From positions 1-36,758 of the forward strand of contig CAMUYU010000011.1 of assembly GCA_947164995.1 (NCBI GenBank): a stretch of 36,758 nucleotides of DNA. The letters run 5' to 3'. The stretch comes from an uncultured Clostridia bacterium. Lineage in GTDB: Bacteria; Bacillota; Clostridia; TANB77; UBA1234. Within the stretch, counting starts at the first letter, position 1, and the number at the start of each line of letters is the position of its first letter. Positions 27,843 to 36,758 of this stretch are shown here, piece after piece. The position numbers and the translations under genes are program-made. A model generated the notes under the pieces. It was not told the origin of the DNA, ran no database searches, and saw only the letters and a program-made list of their open reading frames with translations.

Positions 27843-28736
27843 TTGGATAGTTTTGTTGGTAATTCTAAGATAGTTTCAGAGATAAAAAAAATAATTTCAA
27901 ATCAAACTGTAAGTAATGCATATTTGTTTTCAGGGACTGACGGAATTGGAAAATTCACTCTATCTAAAATATTTGCCAAGGCAATCTTGTGTGAAAATCC
28001 TTTAAACGGTGCACCTTGTGGCAAATGTGAAGCATGCCTTACATTTGATTCGATGGCTGATTTAATTATAATTGAACCAGAAGATGAGTTAATTAAAATA
28101 GAAAAGATTAGATATGCAATTTCTGAGCTAATGCTAAAGCCCACAATTTCAAACAAAAAGGTATGCATTATAAATGATGCTGATTGTATGAATTCATCTT
28201 CACAAAATGCACTTTTAAAGGTTTTAGAAGAACCACCTACATTTGTAACTATAATTCTAATAACATCCAATAAAGAAAAGATTTTACATACTATAAAATC
28301 AAGATGCGTTACTTTTAATTTCTTAAAATTGACTGATGAAGAAATAAAAAAAGTATTACATGAAGAAGATATTAATGAAGATATTTTAAAGTTATCTAAT
28401 GGTAGTGTAGGTAACTACTTAAGGCTAAAAAATGCGGATTATATTGATGCATTGTTAGAATTAGAAGAAAGCATCACTTCAAAAGATTTATTAGAGATAA
28501 ATAAAGTAATTACAAATTTAAAAAAAGGCAAAACTATAAAAGAAGATATATATGATATATTAGATTTATTAATTATTAAACTTGGAGATAAATTAACAGA
28601 TAATTTTGAAAAAAATGCAGAAAAAGTTGAATTGGTTGAAGAAGTTAGAAATAATTTGTTGCGCAACGCAAATTTTGATGCTTGCTTAAATTATTTGGGA
28701 TTAAGACTATATGAAATTAATAATAAAATAGCTTAA
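27843..28736 (+). CDS. holB: DNA polymerase III delta' subunit
   Basis: TTG start; NAYLFSGTDGIGKFTLSKIFAKAILC, CGKCEAC, NALLKVLEEPPTFVTIILITSNKEKILHTIKSRC. Confidence 0.9.
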   Translation: MDSFVGNSKIVSEIKKIISNQTVSNAYLFSGTDGIGKFTLSKIFAKAILCENPLNGAPCGKCEACLTFDSMADLIIIEPEDELIKIEKIRYAISELMLKPTISNKKVCIINDADCMNSSSQNALLKVLEEPPTFVTIILITSNKEKILHTIKSRCVTFNFLKLTDEEIKKVLHEEDINEDILKLSNGSVGNYLRLKNADYIDALLELEESITSKDLLEINKVITNLKKGKTIKEDIYDILDLLIIKLGDKLTDNFEKNAEKVELVEEVRNNLLRNANFDACLNYLGLRLYEINNKIA

Positions 28737-28772
28737 ATATTAGTGGTCAAGCTGTTGAAAGGAGTAATATTT

Positions 28773-29675
28773 GTGCAAGAAATTGTAGGAGTTAGATTTA
28801 AAAAACTTGGTAAAATATATTTTTTTGATCCAAGTGGATTTAATCTAGAAAAAAATAGAAGTGTAATAGTTGAAACGGCTAGAGGATTAGAGCTTGGAGA
28901 AGTTGCTGTATCCAATAGATTAATTGATGAAGAAAAAATAGTAAGCCCTTTAAAAAAAGTAATACGTCCTGCAAATGACGACGATAAAAAGACTTTTGAA
29001 GAAAATGAAAAAAGAGCACAAGAAGCTTTTAAAGTTTGCGAAGAAAAAATTGCAGAACATGGCTTAAATATGAAATTAATTGATGTTGAGTACACATTTG
29101 ATTCCACAAAATTATTGTTTTATTTTACAGCAGATACAAGAATAGATTTTAGAGAATTAGTTAAAGATTTGGCAGCTATTTATAGAACAAGAATTGAGCT
29201 TCGTCAAATTGGAGTTAGAGATGAAGTTAAAATGCTTGGCGGATATGGAATGTGTGGAAGAGAACTTTGCTGTGTAAATCACCTTTCAGACTTAAATCCA
29301 GTGTCTATTAAAATGGCAAAGGAGCAAGGCCTTTCTTTAAATCCTACTAAAATTTCTGGAGCTTGTGGAAGACTTATGTGTTGCTTAAAAAATGAGCAAG
29401 AAGTTTATGAAGAAAAGCTTTCTCGTCTTCCTAACAATGGAGCTTTAGTAAAAACTCCAGATGGCGAAGGAATTGTTGAAGATGTTCAAGTATTAAAAGA
29501 ATTAATTACAGTTAAAATAGAAAAAGATGATTCAGCGATTAGAAAAGTATTTAAGTATGAAGATATAGAAATATTAAAGAATACTAAGAGAAAAGATGTA
29601 AAAGCAGAAGAGGGCGTTACAGAAAAAGAATTAAAGTCGCTTGAAGAAGGATTTAAACGTACAGATGATATTTAA
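28773..29675 (+). CDS. ricT: PSP1 domain protein, YaaT/RicT-like
   Basis: YTFDSTKLLFYFTADTRIDFRELVKDLAAIYRTRIELRQIGVRDEVKMLGGYGMCGRELCC...GRLMCCLKNE. GTG 28773 with AAAGGAG SD. Confidence 0.92.
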   Translation: MQEIVGVRFKKLGKIYFFDPSGFNLEKNRSVIVETARGLELGEVAVSNRLIDEEKIVSPLKKVIRPANDDDKKTFEENEKRAQEAFKVCEEKIAEHGLNMKLIDVEYTFDSTKLLFYFTADTRIDFRELVKDLAAIYRTRIELRQIGVRDEVKMLGGYGMCGRELCCVNHLSDLNPVSIKMAKEQGLSLNPTKISGACGRLMCCLKNEQEVYEEKLSRLPNNGALVKTPDGEGIVEDVQVLKELITVKIEKDDSAIRKVFKYEDIEILKNTKRKDVKAEEGVTEKELKSLEEGFKRTDDI

Positions 29676-29716
29676 TAATTGATAAAAACTTAAGAAAAAA
29701 TAAGGAGGTGAAAATT

Positions 29717-29887
29717 ATGGCATATCAAATTAGTGATGATTGTATTAAATGTGGAGCTTGCGCTGCAAATTGCCCAATCTCTTGCATCAAAGAAGGAGAG
29801 GCAAAATACGAAATAGATCCAGCACAATGCATTGAATGCGGAACATGTGCAGGTGTTTGCCCAGTAGGAGCACCAAAAGCAGAATAA
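29717..29887 (+). CDS. 2[4Fe-4S] ferredoxin (56 aa)
   Basis: MAYQISDDCIKCGACAANCPISCIKEGEAKYEIDPAQCIECGTCAGVCPVGAPKAE; two CxxCxxCxxxCP motifs, AAGGAGGTG SD. Absent from the ORF track. Confidence 0.96.
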   Translation: MAYQISDDCIKCGACAANCPISCIKEGEAKYEIDPAQCIECGTCAGVCPVGAPKAE

Positions 29888-29889
29888 AA

Positions 29890-29920
29890 AATCGGGCGAC
29901 CAAAAGGCCGCCCGTTTATT
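29890..29920 (+). terminator. terminator hairpin
   Basis: CGGGCGACC-AAAA-GGCCGCCCG then TTTATTTA. Confidence 0.7.
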
Positions 29921-29937
29921 TATGAAAGGAAATTAAC

Positions 29938-30768
29938 ATGGAAAAAGGAACTTTATATTTAGTTGCAACACCAATAGGAAATTTAGAAGATATTACATTT
30001 AGAGCTTTAAAAGTTTTGCAAGAGGTAGATATCGTATTGGCAGAAGACACTAGAAAAACATTAAAGCTATTAAACCATTTTGAAATTTCTAAAAAATTAA
30101 TTAGTTTTTATAGACACAATGAAGGCGTAAAAATTGATTATGTGTTATCTTTACTAAATGATGGAAAAAACTTAGCAGTAGTTTCTGATGCAGGGACTCC
30201 TGGCATTTCTGACCCTGGTGAAGACCTAGTAAAAGCTTGCATAGAAAATGAAATAAATATAGTTCCTATTCCTGGTAGTGTTGCCTTTATTCAAGGTTTG
30301 ATTTGCTCAGGGTTTGACACAACGCGTTTTGTGTTTGAAGGGTTTTTACCAATGAATAAACGTGGTAGAAAAGAGAAATTATTATCATTAAAAGATGAAA
30401 CAAGGACAATTATTTTTTACGAAGCACCGCATAAATTACGCTATACATTAGATGATTTAAAAGAGTATTTTGGTGGAGAAAGAAGAATAGTTTTAGCAAG
30501 AGAATTGACAAAAATACATGAAGAATTTTTGAGATTTTCAATTGATGAAGCAATTAATTATTATGAAACAAATGATATAAAAGGTGAATTTGTAATATTA
30601 GTTGAAGGCAAAAAAATTTCTTCTGAAAAAATAATTTCAGAAGAAAGTATAGAATCATTAATGAAAAAATATTTAAATTCTGGATTAGACAAAAAAGATG
30701 CAATGAAACAAGTTGCAAAAGACAAGGGAATAACTAAATCGGAAGTTTATAAAAAACTTCTTAAATAA
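29938..30768 (+). CDS. rsmI: 16S rRNA (cytidine-2'-O)-methyltransferase
   Basis: GTLYLVATPIGNLEDITFRALKVLQEVDIVLAEDTRKTLKLLNHF, VSDAGTPGISDPGEDLVKAC, FEGFLP. Confidence 0.96.
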   Translation: MEKGTLYLVATPIGNLEDITFRALKVLQEVDIVLAEDTRKTLKLLNHFEISKKLISFYRHNEGVKIDYVLSLLNDGKNLAVVSDAGTPGISDPGEDLVKACIENEINIVPIPGSVAFIQGLICSGFDTTRFVFEGFLPMNKRGRKEKLLSLKDETRTIIFYEAPHKLRYTLDDLKEYFGGERRIVLARELTKIHEEFLRFSIDEAINYYETNDIKGEFVILVEGKKISSEKIISEESIESLMKKYLNSGLDKKDAMKQVAKDKGITKSEVYKKLLK

Positions 30769-31489
30769 CCCATCCACCATTTGGTGAAATCACTTGTCCT
30801 GTGATGTAATCAGCATCACTTGATGCTAAAAACAAAGCAACTTTTGCTATGTCATCAGTTGAACCAATCCTGCCTAAAGGAATTTCATCTGTAATAGCAT
30901 TTAATTCATCAAGAGAATAGCCTGAAACCATATCGGTCATAACTATTCCTGGAGCAATACTATTTACTTGAATATTTGAAGGCCCTACCTCTTTGGCAAG
31001 GGCTTTTGTTAACCCTATAACACCTGCTTTAGAAGCGGAATAAGCAACTTCCATAGAAGCTCCTGTAATTCCCCAAACAGAAGAAATATTAATTATTTTT
31101 CCTGCTTTTCTTGAAATCATTTGAGGAAGTACAGCTTTGCAAAGGTTGTAAGTTCCTGTAAGATTTACGCCTATTACTTTGTTCCATTCGTCAATAGAAA
31201 CATCTTGCAAAAGGCTTGTACATGAGATGCCAGCATTATTTATCAAAACATCAATCCCACCAAACACTTGGTTGGTGTATTCAACCATATTGATAACACT
31301 TTGCTGATCTGCAACATTTGCACCATAAACTTTTACATTAGGAAGTTCGCTAGCAATTTGATTTGCGGTATCTTCGGAATGAACAAAATTTAGAAGTACA
31401 TTATAGCCTGCATTAGCAAATGCATAAACTATAGATTTTCCAATTCCTCTAGTACCACCAGTAATTAATACTGTTTTGTTTGAACTCAT
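30761..31489 (-). CDS. SDR-family oxidoreductase (YmfI / EF-P 5-aminopentanone reductase-like)
   Basis: TGGTRGIGKSIV, NNAG, NISSVWGITGASMEVAYSASKAGVIGLTKALAKEVGPSNIQVNSIAPG. Confidence 0.88.
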   Translation of the reverse strand: MSSNKTVLITGGTRGIGKSIVYAFANAGYNVLLNFVHSEDTANQIASELPNVKVYGANVADQQSVINMVEYTNQVFGGIDVLINNAGISCTSLLQDVSIDEWNKVIGVNLTGTYNLCKAVLPQMISRKAGKIINISSVWGITGASMEVAYSASKAGVIGLTKALAKEVGPSNIQVNSIAPGIVMTDMVSGYSLDELNAITDEIPLGRIGSTDDIAKVALFLASSDADYITGQVISPNGGWVI

Positions 31490-31968
31490 TTAATTGAACC
31501 TTTCCTTTCTTTTTTTCTTCTAAAGTAATCAATATTTCCAGATAATAATCTTGCAATAAGTGAAATTGTTCTAAAAAAGGCAACCTTTATTTTTTTTCTA
31601 ATATAATATACTTTTTTTAGTTTGGGCACATCAGGTAAGACATGATCATCCCTTTTAACCAAGCTAAGTTCTCTTTTATTGACGGGTACAATATAGTTTT
31701 TTCCATTATTGTTATCCCATTTTCCATCAGAACTTCTAAAGCAAAAAAATACATTATCAGCATTTACAAAGTTGATATCTGCTTCATAGCCTGAAACTCC
31801 CTTAAGTAGCTTTATTTCTTGCAAGCCTTCCCATAAAAGCCCATAACCACAATGCATATATATCTCTTGGGGGTTACTTTCACATAAAAAACCATTATAT
31901 ATGATTCTTGAGGCTCTTCCTGCAATTAGGGTATCGCCATCAAAATATATAGATTCGGTAAGATTCAT
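31486..31968 (-). CDS. CBM25-like carbohydrate-binding protein
   Basis: MHCGYGLLWEGLQEIKLLKGVSGYEADINFVNADNVFFCFRSSDGKWDNNNGKNYIVPV resembles the starch-binding CBM25 pattern; ATGA overlap with the downstream SDR gene. Confidence 0.6.
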   Translation of the reverse strand: MNLTESIYFDGDTLIAGRASRIIYNGFLCESNPQEIYMHCGYGLLWEGLQEIKLLKGVSGYEADINFVNADNVFFCFRSSDGKWDNNNGKNYIVPVNKRELSLVKRDDHVLPDVPKLKKVYYIRKKIKVAFFRTISLIARLLSGNIDYFRRKKERKGSIK

Positions 31969-32157
31969 TAATAACTCCTTTAAAAATATTCTAAAAAATA
32001 CAAGATTATTATATAAAAAAAGGGATAAAAATACAAGTAAATAAAGCTTTAAAAGTCTTGAAAATTATTATATTTAAAATATAGCACAAACTCTTAAAAA
32101 GTGTTGATTTTTACATAATTTTTATGCTAAAATTATAAAAGTGAAATTGACTTTATT

Positions 32158-33981
32158 TTGAAAGAAGATGAAAAAATGAGTAGATTAATTCGTTCTAATC
32201 AAAGCGGTAAAAAAAGAGCAGTAGTAATAATAATTCTTTTATTAATTATTATTGGTGCAGTTGCTTTTGGAATTAACAGACTTAGCTCAAATAATAATAA
32301 AATTTTCAAAGGAGTAAAAGTTGAGAATTTATCTTTAGGTCTTGAAGATATGACTAAAGAAGAGGCTCAAAATACTGTTAGTTCAATTCAAGAAATAATT
32401 AGAGGAAAAGAATATAAGTTAGAATATAACGGAACTACAGTATCATTTAGAGGTGAAGAATTAGACCTTAAAGTTTCTGATAGTATCGTTGAAGAAGCAT
32501 ATAATGCCGGAAGAGAAGGCGGAATTTTTGGCGCAATTGTTAGTGGAGTCAAGAGTTCTTTAGGTCAAGATATTGCTACTCTTAATGCGGACATTACACT
32601 AAATGATGAAGCACTAAAAGAAAAGGTATTAAAAGTTGTTGAAGATTATGGTGCTGCTGCAGAAGATTCTACTTACAAGATTTCTGGAGACTATATCTAT
32701 ATTACAAAGGGCTGTGATGGAGTAGATCCTAACTACAATAAAGTTAAGGAAGACTTATTAGCAGTTGTTGGTGATTTAGACAACAACAATACAATTGTAG
32801 TTGATGCCACTGTTAAAAAAGGAACAGATATTGATTTTGATAGATTATACAAAGATACATATGTTGAAAAAGTAAATGCATCATTTTCAGATGATGGAAA
32901 ATATACTGCTGAAAAAATCGGTGTATCTTTCAACAAAACTATTGCAGTTAGCGAATATCAAAACTTAAAACCTAAGGGTGAAATGACAGTTAAGCTAATA
33001 AAAGATGTTCCTGAAGTTACAACTGCAAATTTAGATGATGTATTATTTGGAGATGTTTTAGGCACATTTAGAACAACATATAATGCTAGTAATACAAATC
33101 GTTCTACTAACTTGATGCTAGCTTCAAATAGCATCAATGGAACTATACTATTACCTGGTCAAGAATTCTCATATAACAAAACACTTGGCGAAAGAACAGC
33201 AGCTAGAGGATATAAAGAAGCTCATATTTATCAAGGCGGAGAAGTTGTAGATGGACTAGGAGGAGGTATTTGTCAAATATCTTCAACTTTATATAATGCA
33301 GTATTATTAGCAAACTTAGAAGTTACAAATAGAAAGAGTCACATGTTCTGGCCAGAATATGTTAAACCAAGTTTTGATGCTACTGTAGTTTGGGGTTCTA
33401 TAGATTTTAATTTCAAAAATAATAGAAAAACTCCAATAAAAATTGAAGCATCAGCAAAAAGCGGTGTGGCTTTAGTTACTATCTATGGTAAAAAACAAGA
33501 TGATGATCCAATAATAGAATTATATTCAAAAGAAATTCAAAAGAGACCATATAACACTAAAACAGTTAATGACCCAACTTTAGAAGAAGGAAAACAAATT
33601 GTTAGCCAACAACCAGTTATAGGCTATGTTTCAGAAGGATATAAGATTTTCAAAGATTCAAATGGAAAAGAAATTAAGAGAGAATTGATTTCAAAAGATA
33701 GTTATCAACCAACAGATAAGATTATTAAAATGGGTACAAAGAAGACTGGTTCAACTGCAACTACAAATCCAGTAGAAACAGTTCCTGTTCCACAAGAACT
33801 TTATGTAGAAGAACCTACACCAACAACAAACCCAATAGAAGAGACACCACAAGTTGAAGAACCAGTTACAACAACACCAGTAGAGGAAACACCTGCTACA
33901 ACGACTGAACAACCAAATGGTTCAAATAATCAATGGCCTACAGGTTGGGATACACCTGAAAATCCAAATTATAAAGGCTAA
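32158..33981 (+). CDS. VanW family protein
   Basis: N-terminal TM; GEFSYNKTLGERTAARGYKEAHIYQGGEVVDGLGGGICQISSTLYNAVLLANLEVTNRKSH-type VanW core; Pro/Thr-rich tail. Confidence 0.88.
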   Translation: MKEDEKMSRLIRSNQSGKKRAVVIIILLLIIIGAVAFGINRLSSNNNKIFKGVKVENLSLGLEDMTKEEAQNTVSSIQEIIRGKEYKLEYNGTTVSFRGEELDLKVSDSIVEEAYNAGREGGIFGAIVSGVKSSLGQDIATLNADITLNDEALKEKVLKVVEDYGAAAEDSTYKISGDYIYITKGCDGVDPNYNKVKEDLLAVVGDLDNNNTIVVDATVKKGTDIDFDRLYKDTYVEKVNASFSDDGKYTAEKIGVSFNKTIAVSEYQNLKPKGEMTVKLIKDVPEVTTANLDDVLFGDVLGTFRTTYNASNTNRSTNLMLASNSINGTILLPGQEFSYNKTLGERTAARGYKEAHIYQGGEVVDGLGGGICQISSTLYNAVLLANLEVTNRKSHMFWPEYVKPSFDATVVWGSIDFNFKNNRKTPIKIEASAKSGVALVTIYGKKQDDDPIIELYSKEIQKRPYNTKTVNDPTLEEGKQIVSQQPVIGYVSEGYKIFKDSNGKEIKRELISKDSYQPTDKIIKMGTKKTGSTATTNPVETVPVPQELYVEEPTPTTNPIEETPQVEEPVTTTPVEETPATTTEQPNGSNNQWPTGWDTPENPNYKG

Positions 33982-33984
33982 AAA

Positions 33985-34020
33985 AAACCGAGCTAATTTA
34001 ATTAGCTCGGTTCTTTTTTA
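33985..34020. terminator. bidirectional terminator between VanW and GGDEF genes
   Basis: AACCGAGCTAATT TA ATTAGCTCGGTT palindrome with flanking A/T runs. Confidence 0.85.
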
Positions 34021-34965
34021 TTGTCTTCTATCAATATTATGAGTTTTGTAGAAATTAAATTTATCTTGGCCCAGATTTCTATCAGCTTGTCGATAATAAG
34101 AGTCGGCAACCTGATAGGAACCCGTAACATAGCCATAGTTTAAGAAATACATATCTACATCTCCAAACTCATCTGTCATTTTTGCAGAGAGTTCGGAATT
34201 AATACAACTCATTATTGAGTCGATATCCTTTGTAGGATCAAAACATATTACGCAAAACTCGTCTCCACCAATTCTATAAGTTTCATTTGGAAATTTAGAA
34301 TTGAGAAGTTGGCCGGTAAGTTTTATATATTTGTCCCCAGCAAAGTGACCATATCTATCATTTATTTTTTTTAGTCGAAAAAGGTCGGCTAAAACATAAG
34401 TAATATTTTTGGGAGAACTATTTAAATAATCCATTTTACTTTGATACATAAGACGGTTGTATACGCCGGTTAAAGAGTCTCTAGTTGCAAGTGTATTAAG
34501 AACATTTAACCGTTCATAGTTTGTAAAAACTTGTAGCAAAGTTGCTTTAGTTATAAGAATTATTTCTTCAGTTTGTTCTACACTAATTAAATCACTGTCA
34601 ATAAAAACAATGTGATAAGTGGTATAGAAGGTTTGAAGCTGAAAAATGGTAATCTTACGTTGCCTGTTAGTGTTATTCTCAAGAATTTCCCTTAAATATG
34701 TGGTTTCATATTTTTTAGAGTGCATTTTAACAAGTTCCACTAATGACCAATTAGGCTCCCGAATTGAACAAAAGGGAGTATAACTAGCATCATAAATTTG
34801 AATATCATAGCAACAAAGATAAATGCTAAGTTCTTCTAATGCTTGTTTGAGACCATCTTCTGAAAATAGGCTATATAATGACATTTTTAAACTAGTTGCA
34901 AATGGATTGAGTAAATATTCATCCCTTGAAAAATTTTGAATAAAAGAATAGATTTTATTTTCCAT
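34018..34965 (-). CDS. GGDEF domain protein (diguanylate cyclase-like)
   Basis: DSLTGVYNRLMYQSKMDYL, KKINDRYGHFAGDKYIK, YRIGGDEFCVICF. Confidence 0.92.
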   Translation of the reverse strand: MENKIYSFIQNFSRDEYLLNPFATSLKMSLYSLFSEDGLKQALEELSIYLCCYDIQIYDASYTPFCSIREPNWSLVELVKMHSKKYETTYLREILENNTNRQRKITIFQLQTFYTTYHIVFIDSDLISVEQTEEIILITKATLLQVFTNYERLNVLNTLATRDSLTGVYNRLMYQSKMDYLNSSPKNITYVLADLFRLKKINDRYGHFAGDKYIKLTGQLLNSKFPNETYRIGGDEFCVICFDPTKDIDSIMSCINSELSAKMTDEFGDVDMYFLNYGYVTGSYQVADSYYRQADRNLGQDKFNFYKTHNIDRRQ

Positions 34966-35025
34966 TTTTATCCTCCTATTATATGAATTATCATATTAAT
35001 ACAACAAAAGTATCCTAGCTCAGAC

Positions 35026-35054
35026 ATTATATAATAAGTTAACATAATTGTCAA
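35026..35054 (-). promoter_or_regulatory. consensus sigma-A promoter for the GGDEF gene
   Basis: Minus strand TTGACA (35054-35049), 17-nt spacer, TATAAT (35031-35026). Confidence 0.85.
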
Positions 35055-35068
35055 TGAGAACTAAAAAG

Positions 35069-35094
35069 AAACAGCCTCTTTAAAGGCTGTTTTA
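35069..35094 (-). terminator. terminator for the YeaQ-like gene
   Basis: AACAGCC-TCTTTAAA-GGCTGTT, T-run on the minus strand. Confidence 0.65.
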
Positions 35095-35100
35095 TTAAGA

Positions 35101-35352
35101 TTATTTTTTTGTAATTAATCTTGCAATGAATATCAATAAGCATGCACCGATTACAGCAGCAATGATTGATGCTATTATGTTTGATGGAGGAAATCCGATA
35201 AGACCTAATAATGCAGAACCAACCGCACCACCAACAACACCTAAAATAATATTTCTAAGTAAGCTTCCTTCAGAATTCATTACTTTTCCTGCTAACCATC
35301 CAGCAAGTGCACCTATTGCTAAAGCAATAATAATGCCTATAATTTCACCCAT
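35101..35352 (-). CDS. GlsB/YeaQ/YmgE family stress membrane protein
   Basis: GEIIGIIIALAIGALAGWLAGKVMNSEGSLLRNIILGVVGGAVGSALLGLIG. Confidence 0.93.
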   Translation of the reverse strand: MGEIIGIIIALAIGALAGWLAGKVMNSEGSLLRNIILGVVGGAVGSALLGLIGFPPSNIIASIIAAVIGACLLIFIARLITKK

Positions 35353-35411
35353 TTTTATTCCCCCTTTTTATATAAAAAATAATATCATTTTTTAAATAAA
35401 AAAACAATAAA

Positions 35412-35437
35412 AAATCGCAAGCTAATATGCTTGCGAT
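35412..35437 (-). terminator. terminator for the XRE gene
   Basis: ATCGCAAGC-TAATATG-CTTGCGAT with T-run on the minus strand. Confidence 0.7.
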
Positions 35438-35457
35438 AATGAGATTATTTGCAACTT

Positions 35458-35670
35458 TTAATATCCAAAATAATGGAGTATTCTTGTTTTTTCTTCTTCA
35501 TTAAGTTCAAGAGCGTCACAAATTGCGTTTGCGAAAGTTTTATCTGGAATTCTTTCACCTTTTTCAATTCTACACAAATAGATTGGGTTGCAATCAATTA
35601 TTTCTGCCAATTCTCTTAATGTAAGTTGTTTTCTCTTCCGAAAAGCTTTTAATTCTTCTAATGGATGCAT
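35458..35670 (-). CDS. XRE-family HTH regulator
   Basis: LKAFRKRKQLTLRELAEIIDCNPIYLCRIEKGERIPDKTFANAICDAL. Confidence 0.9.
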   Translation of the reverse strand: MHPLEELKAFRKRKQLTLRELAEIIDCNPIYLCRIEKGERIPDKTFANAICDALELNEEEKTRILHYFGY

Positions 35671-35774
35671 TGATGTTTCTCCTTCTTTATTGTAAAGGTA
35701 TTAATAATAGTATTTGCGTGGGGTTATATTATCATAAATTAGTACAAAAAGCAAGATGGAATGGTGGTAGTTAT

Positions 35775-36356
35775 TTAATATCCAACAGCTTTTGCACCAT
35801 ATTCAGCTTGACTATGAGTGAAGCCTTCAAATTCAAGTTGTTCAATTAAACTATCTCTTGAAAATGCCATTATATCTAAATATGATTTTGCTTTTTTGGC
35901 AGCTTGTTCGTTCCAATCTGCACCACAGTTATTTACTGCATATTCAGCTTCTTCATGTGAGAATTTTTCAAATTCTAATTGTTCTATTAATCCAGTTCTT
36001 GAAAAACCTGTTAAACTTAAATATGATTTTGCCTTTGCTAGAGCATTTTTTTCTCCTAAAGTTGGTTCATTATTTGATTCATTAGTTGTACTTTCAGGAA
36101 TATAATCTTTTGTATTAATAATTATGGTATTATCTTTGAAATCAATTGTGTTTCCGGTAGCAGTTCCAAATTCTCTCAATGCTAAATATGTTCGTCCTTG
36201 ATAGTTTAAAACTGGCATTTCAGCGGTATAAGCTTTTCCGTTAATCTTAATTGGAAAATTACTAGTATAAACTTCAGTTAACATTTCACTAGCAATAGCT
36301 ATTCCTGTAGCTAACAAAGATGCACTTATAAAACCTAAAATAAATCCTTTTTTCAT
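35775..36356 (-). CDS. Ltp-repeat surface protein with stalk-like N-terminal domain
   Basis: Two repeats (ALAKAKSYLSLTGFSRTGLIEQLEFEKFSHEEAEYAVNNCGADW; AAKKAKSYLDIMAFSRDSLIEQLEFEGFTHSQAEYGAKAVGY) typical of Ltp (PF07553); N-terminal region resembles a copper amine oxidase N-like domain. Confidence 0.8.
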   Translation of the reverse strand: MKKGFILGFISASLLATGIAIASEMLTEVYTSNFPIKINGKAYTAEMPVLNYQGRTYLALREFGTATGNTIDFKDNTIIINTKDYIPESTTNESNNEPTLGEKNALAKAKSYLSLTGFSRTGLIEQLEFEKFSHEEAEYAVNNCGADWNEQAAKKAKSYLDIMAFSRDSLIEQLEFEGFTHSQAEYGAKAVGY

Positions 36357-36520
36357 ATAATTTCCTCCTTAAACATAGAATAAAAAAACAAAGATATTAT
36401 TATTTCTTAAAAATTATATCATAATGGAAAACTATTTGCATATATTTGTTCTTATCCACATATTTTAATTATAAATAATGTTAAAAGTTGTATTTAATGG
36501 CACTATAAAGCACATTTTCA

Positions 36521-36537
36521 TTGGCTCGGGTGGTAGG
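36521..36537 (-). repeat. duplicate of tRNA-Gln 3' end
   Basis: TTGGCTCGGGTGGTAGG is identical to 36680-36696 (tRNA 3' terminus including CCA). Confidence 0.9.
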
Positions 36538-36645
36538 GTATGCTCGCCATAAATGGCTCGCAGATTGCTTCGCAATGCGAACCCCAATCCAACTCGCTTT
36601 GCTCGTTGTCTTGCACGTGGGTTCGAATCACACTATTCAACAAAC

Positions 36646-36676
36646 AAAAACCAGTAGCTTTGCTACTGGTTTTTAT
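36646..36676 (-). terminator. terminator downstream of tRNA-Gln
   Basis: AAAAACCAGTAGC-TTT-GCTACTGGTTTTT. Confidence 0.85.
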
Positions 36677-36680
36677 TTGT

Positions 36681-36756
36681 TGGCTCGGGTGGTAGGATTC
36701 GAACCCACGTACTGTCAGAGTCAGAGTCTGATGCCTTACCACTTGGCGACACCCGA
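36681..36756 (-). tRNA. tRNA-Gln (anticodon CUG)
   Basis: Minus strand TCGGGTGTCGCCAAGTGGTAAGGCATCAGACTCTGACTCTGACAGTACGTGGGTTCGAATCCTACCACCCGAGCCA; acceptor TCGGGTG/CACCCGA, anticodon loop CTCTGAC, encoded CCA. Confidence 0.93.
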
Positions 36757-36758
36757 AT

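Noticed and set aside
1-36758. CRISPR arrays, transposases, integrases, restriction or BGC operons
   Set aside because: None seen by eye in either strand.

Overview
AT-rich, low-GC Firmicutes/Clostridia-like chromosomal window, mostly housekeeping and cell-envelope genes. Order: murA (partial, -), a membrane protein, acpS (apparently frameshifted), metG, tatD, a very large prepilin-like protein, a YibE/F-like protein, two tandem DUF3298-type proteins, an S4-domain YlmH-like protein, a dGTPase-like HD protein, an ABC-F ATPase, an alpha/beta hydrolase, membrane-anchored murF, ddl, a DUF1934-like protein, an SLH surface protein, an M23 peptidase, a WalRK-like two-component system, signal peptidase I, holB, a RicT/PSP1 protein, a short ferredoxin (absent from the ORF track) and rsmI. 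Then on the minus strand: SDR (ymfI-like) and a CBM25-like protein; a VanW protein (+); and on the minus strand a GGDEF protein, GlsB/YeaQ-like, XRE and Ltp-repeat proteins and tRNA-Gln(CUG). The most interesting item is in the metG-tatD gap (about 4095-4361). It is a candidate type I toxin-antitoxin locus with the architecture of plasmid par/Fst: a 24-aa hydrophobic peptide with a strong SD on the minus strand, a convergent short RNA from a near-consensus promoter, a shared bidirectional terminator, and two direct repeats whose RNA products would pair over the toxin start codon with only G-U wobbles at the diverged positions. Secondary items: a possible H-type pseudoknot in the SLH gene leader, an acpS frameshift, and a rearranged tRNA-Gln 3'-end duplication at the right edge. 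All product calls come from reading the translations; no database search was run.
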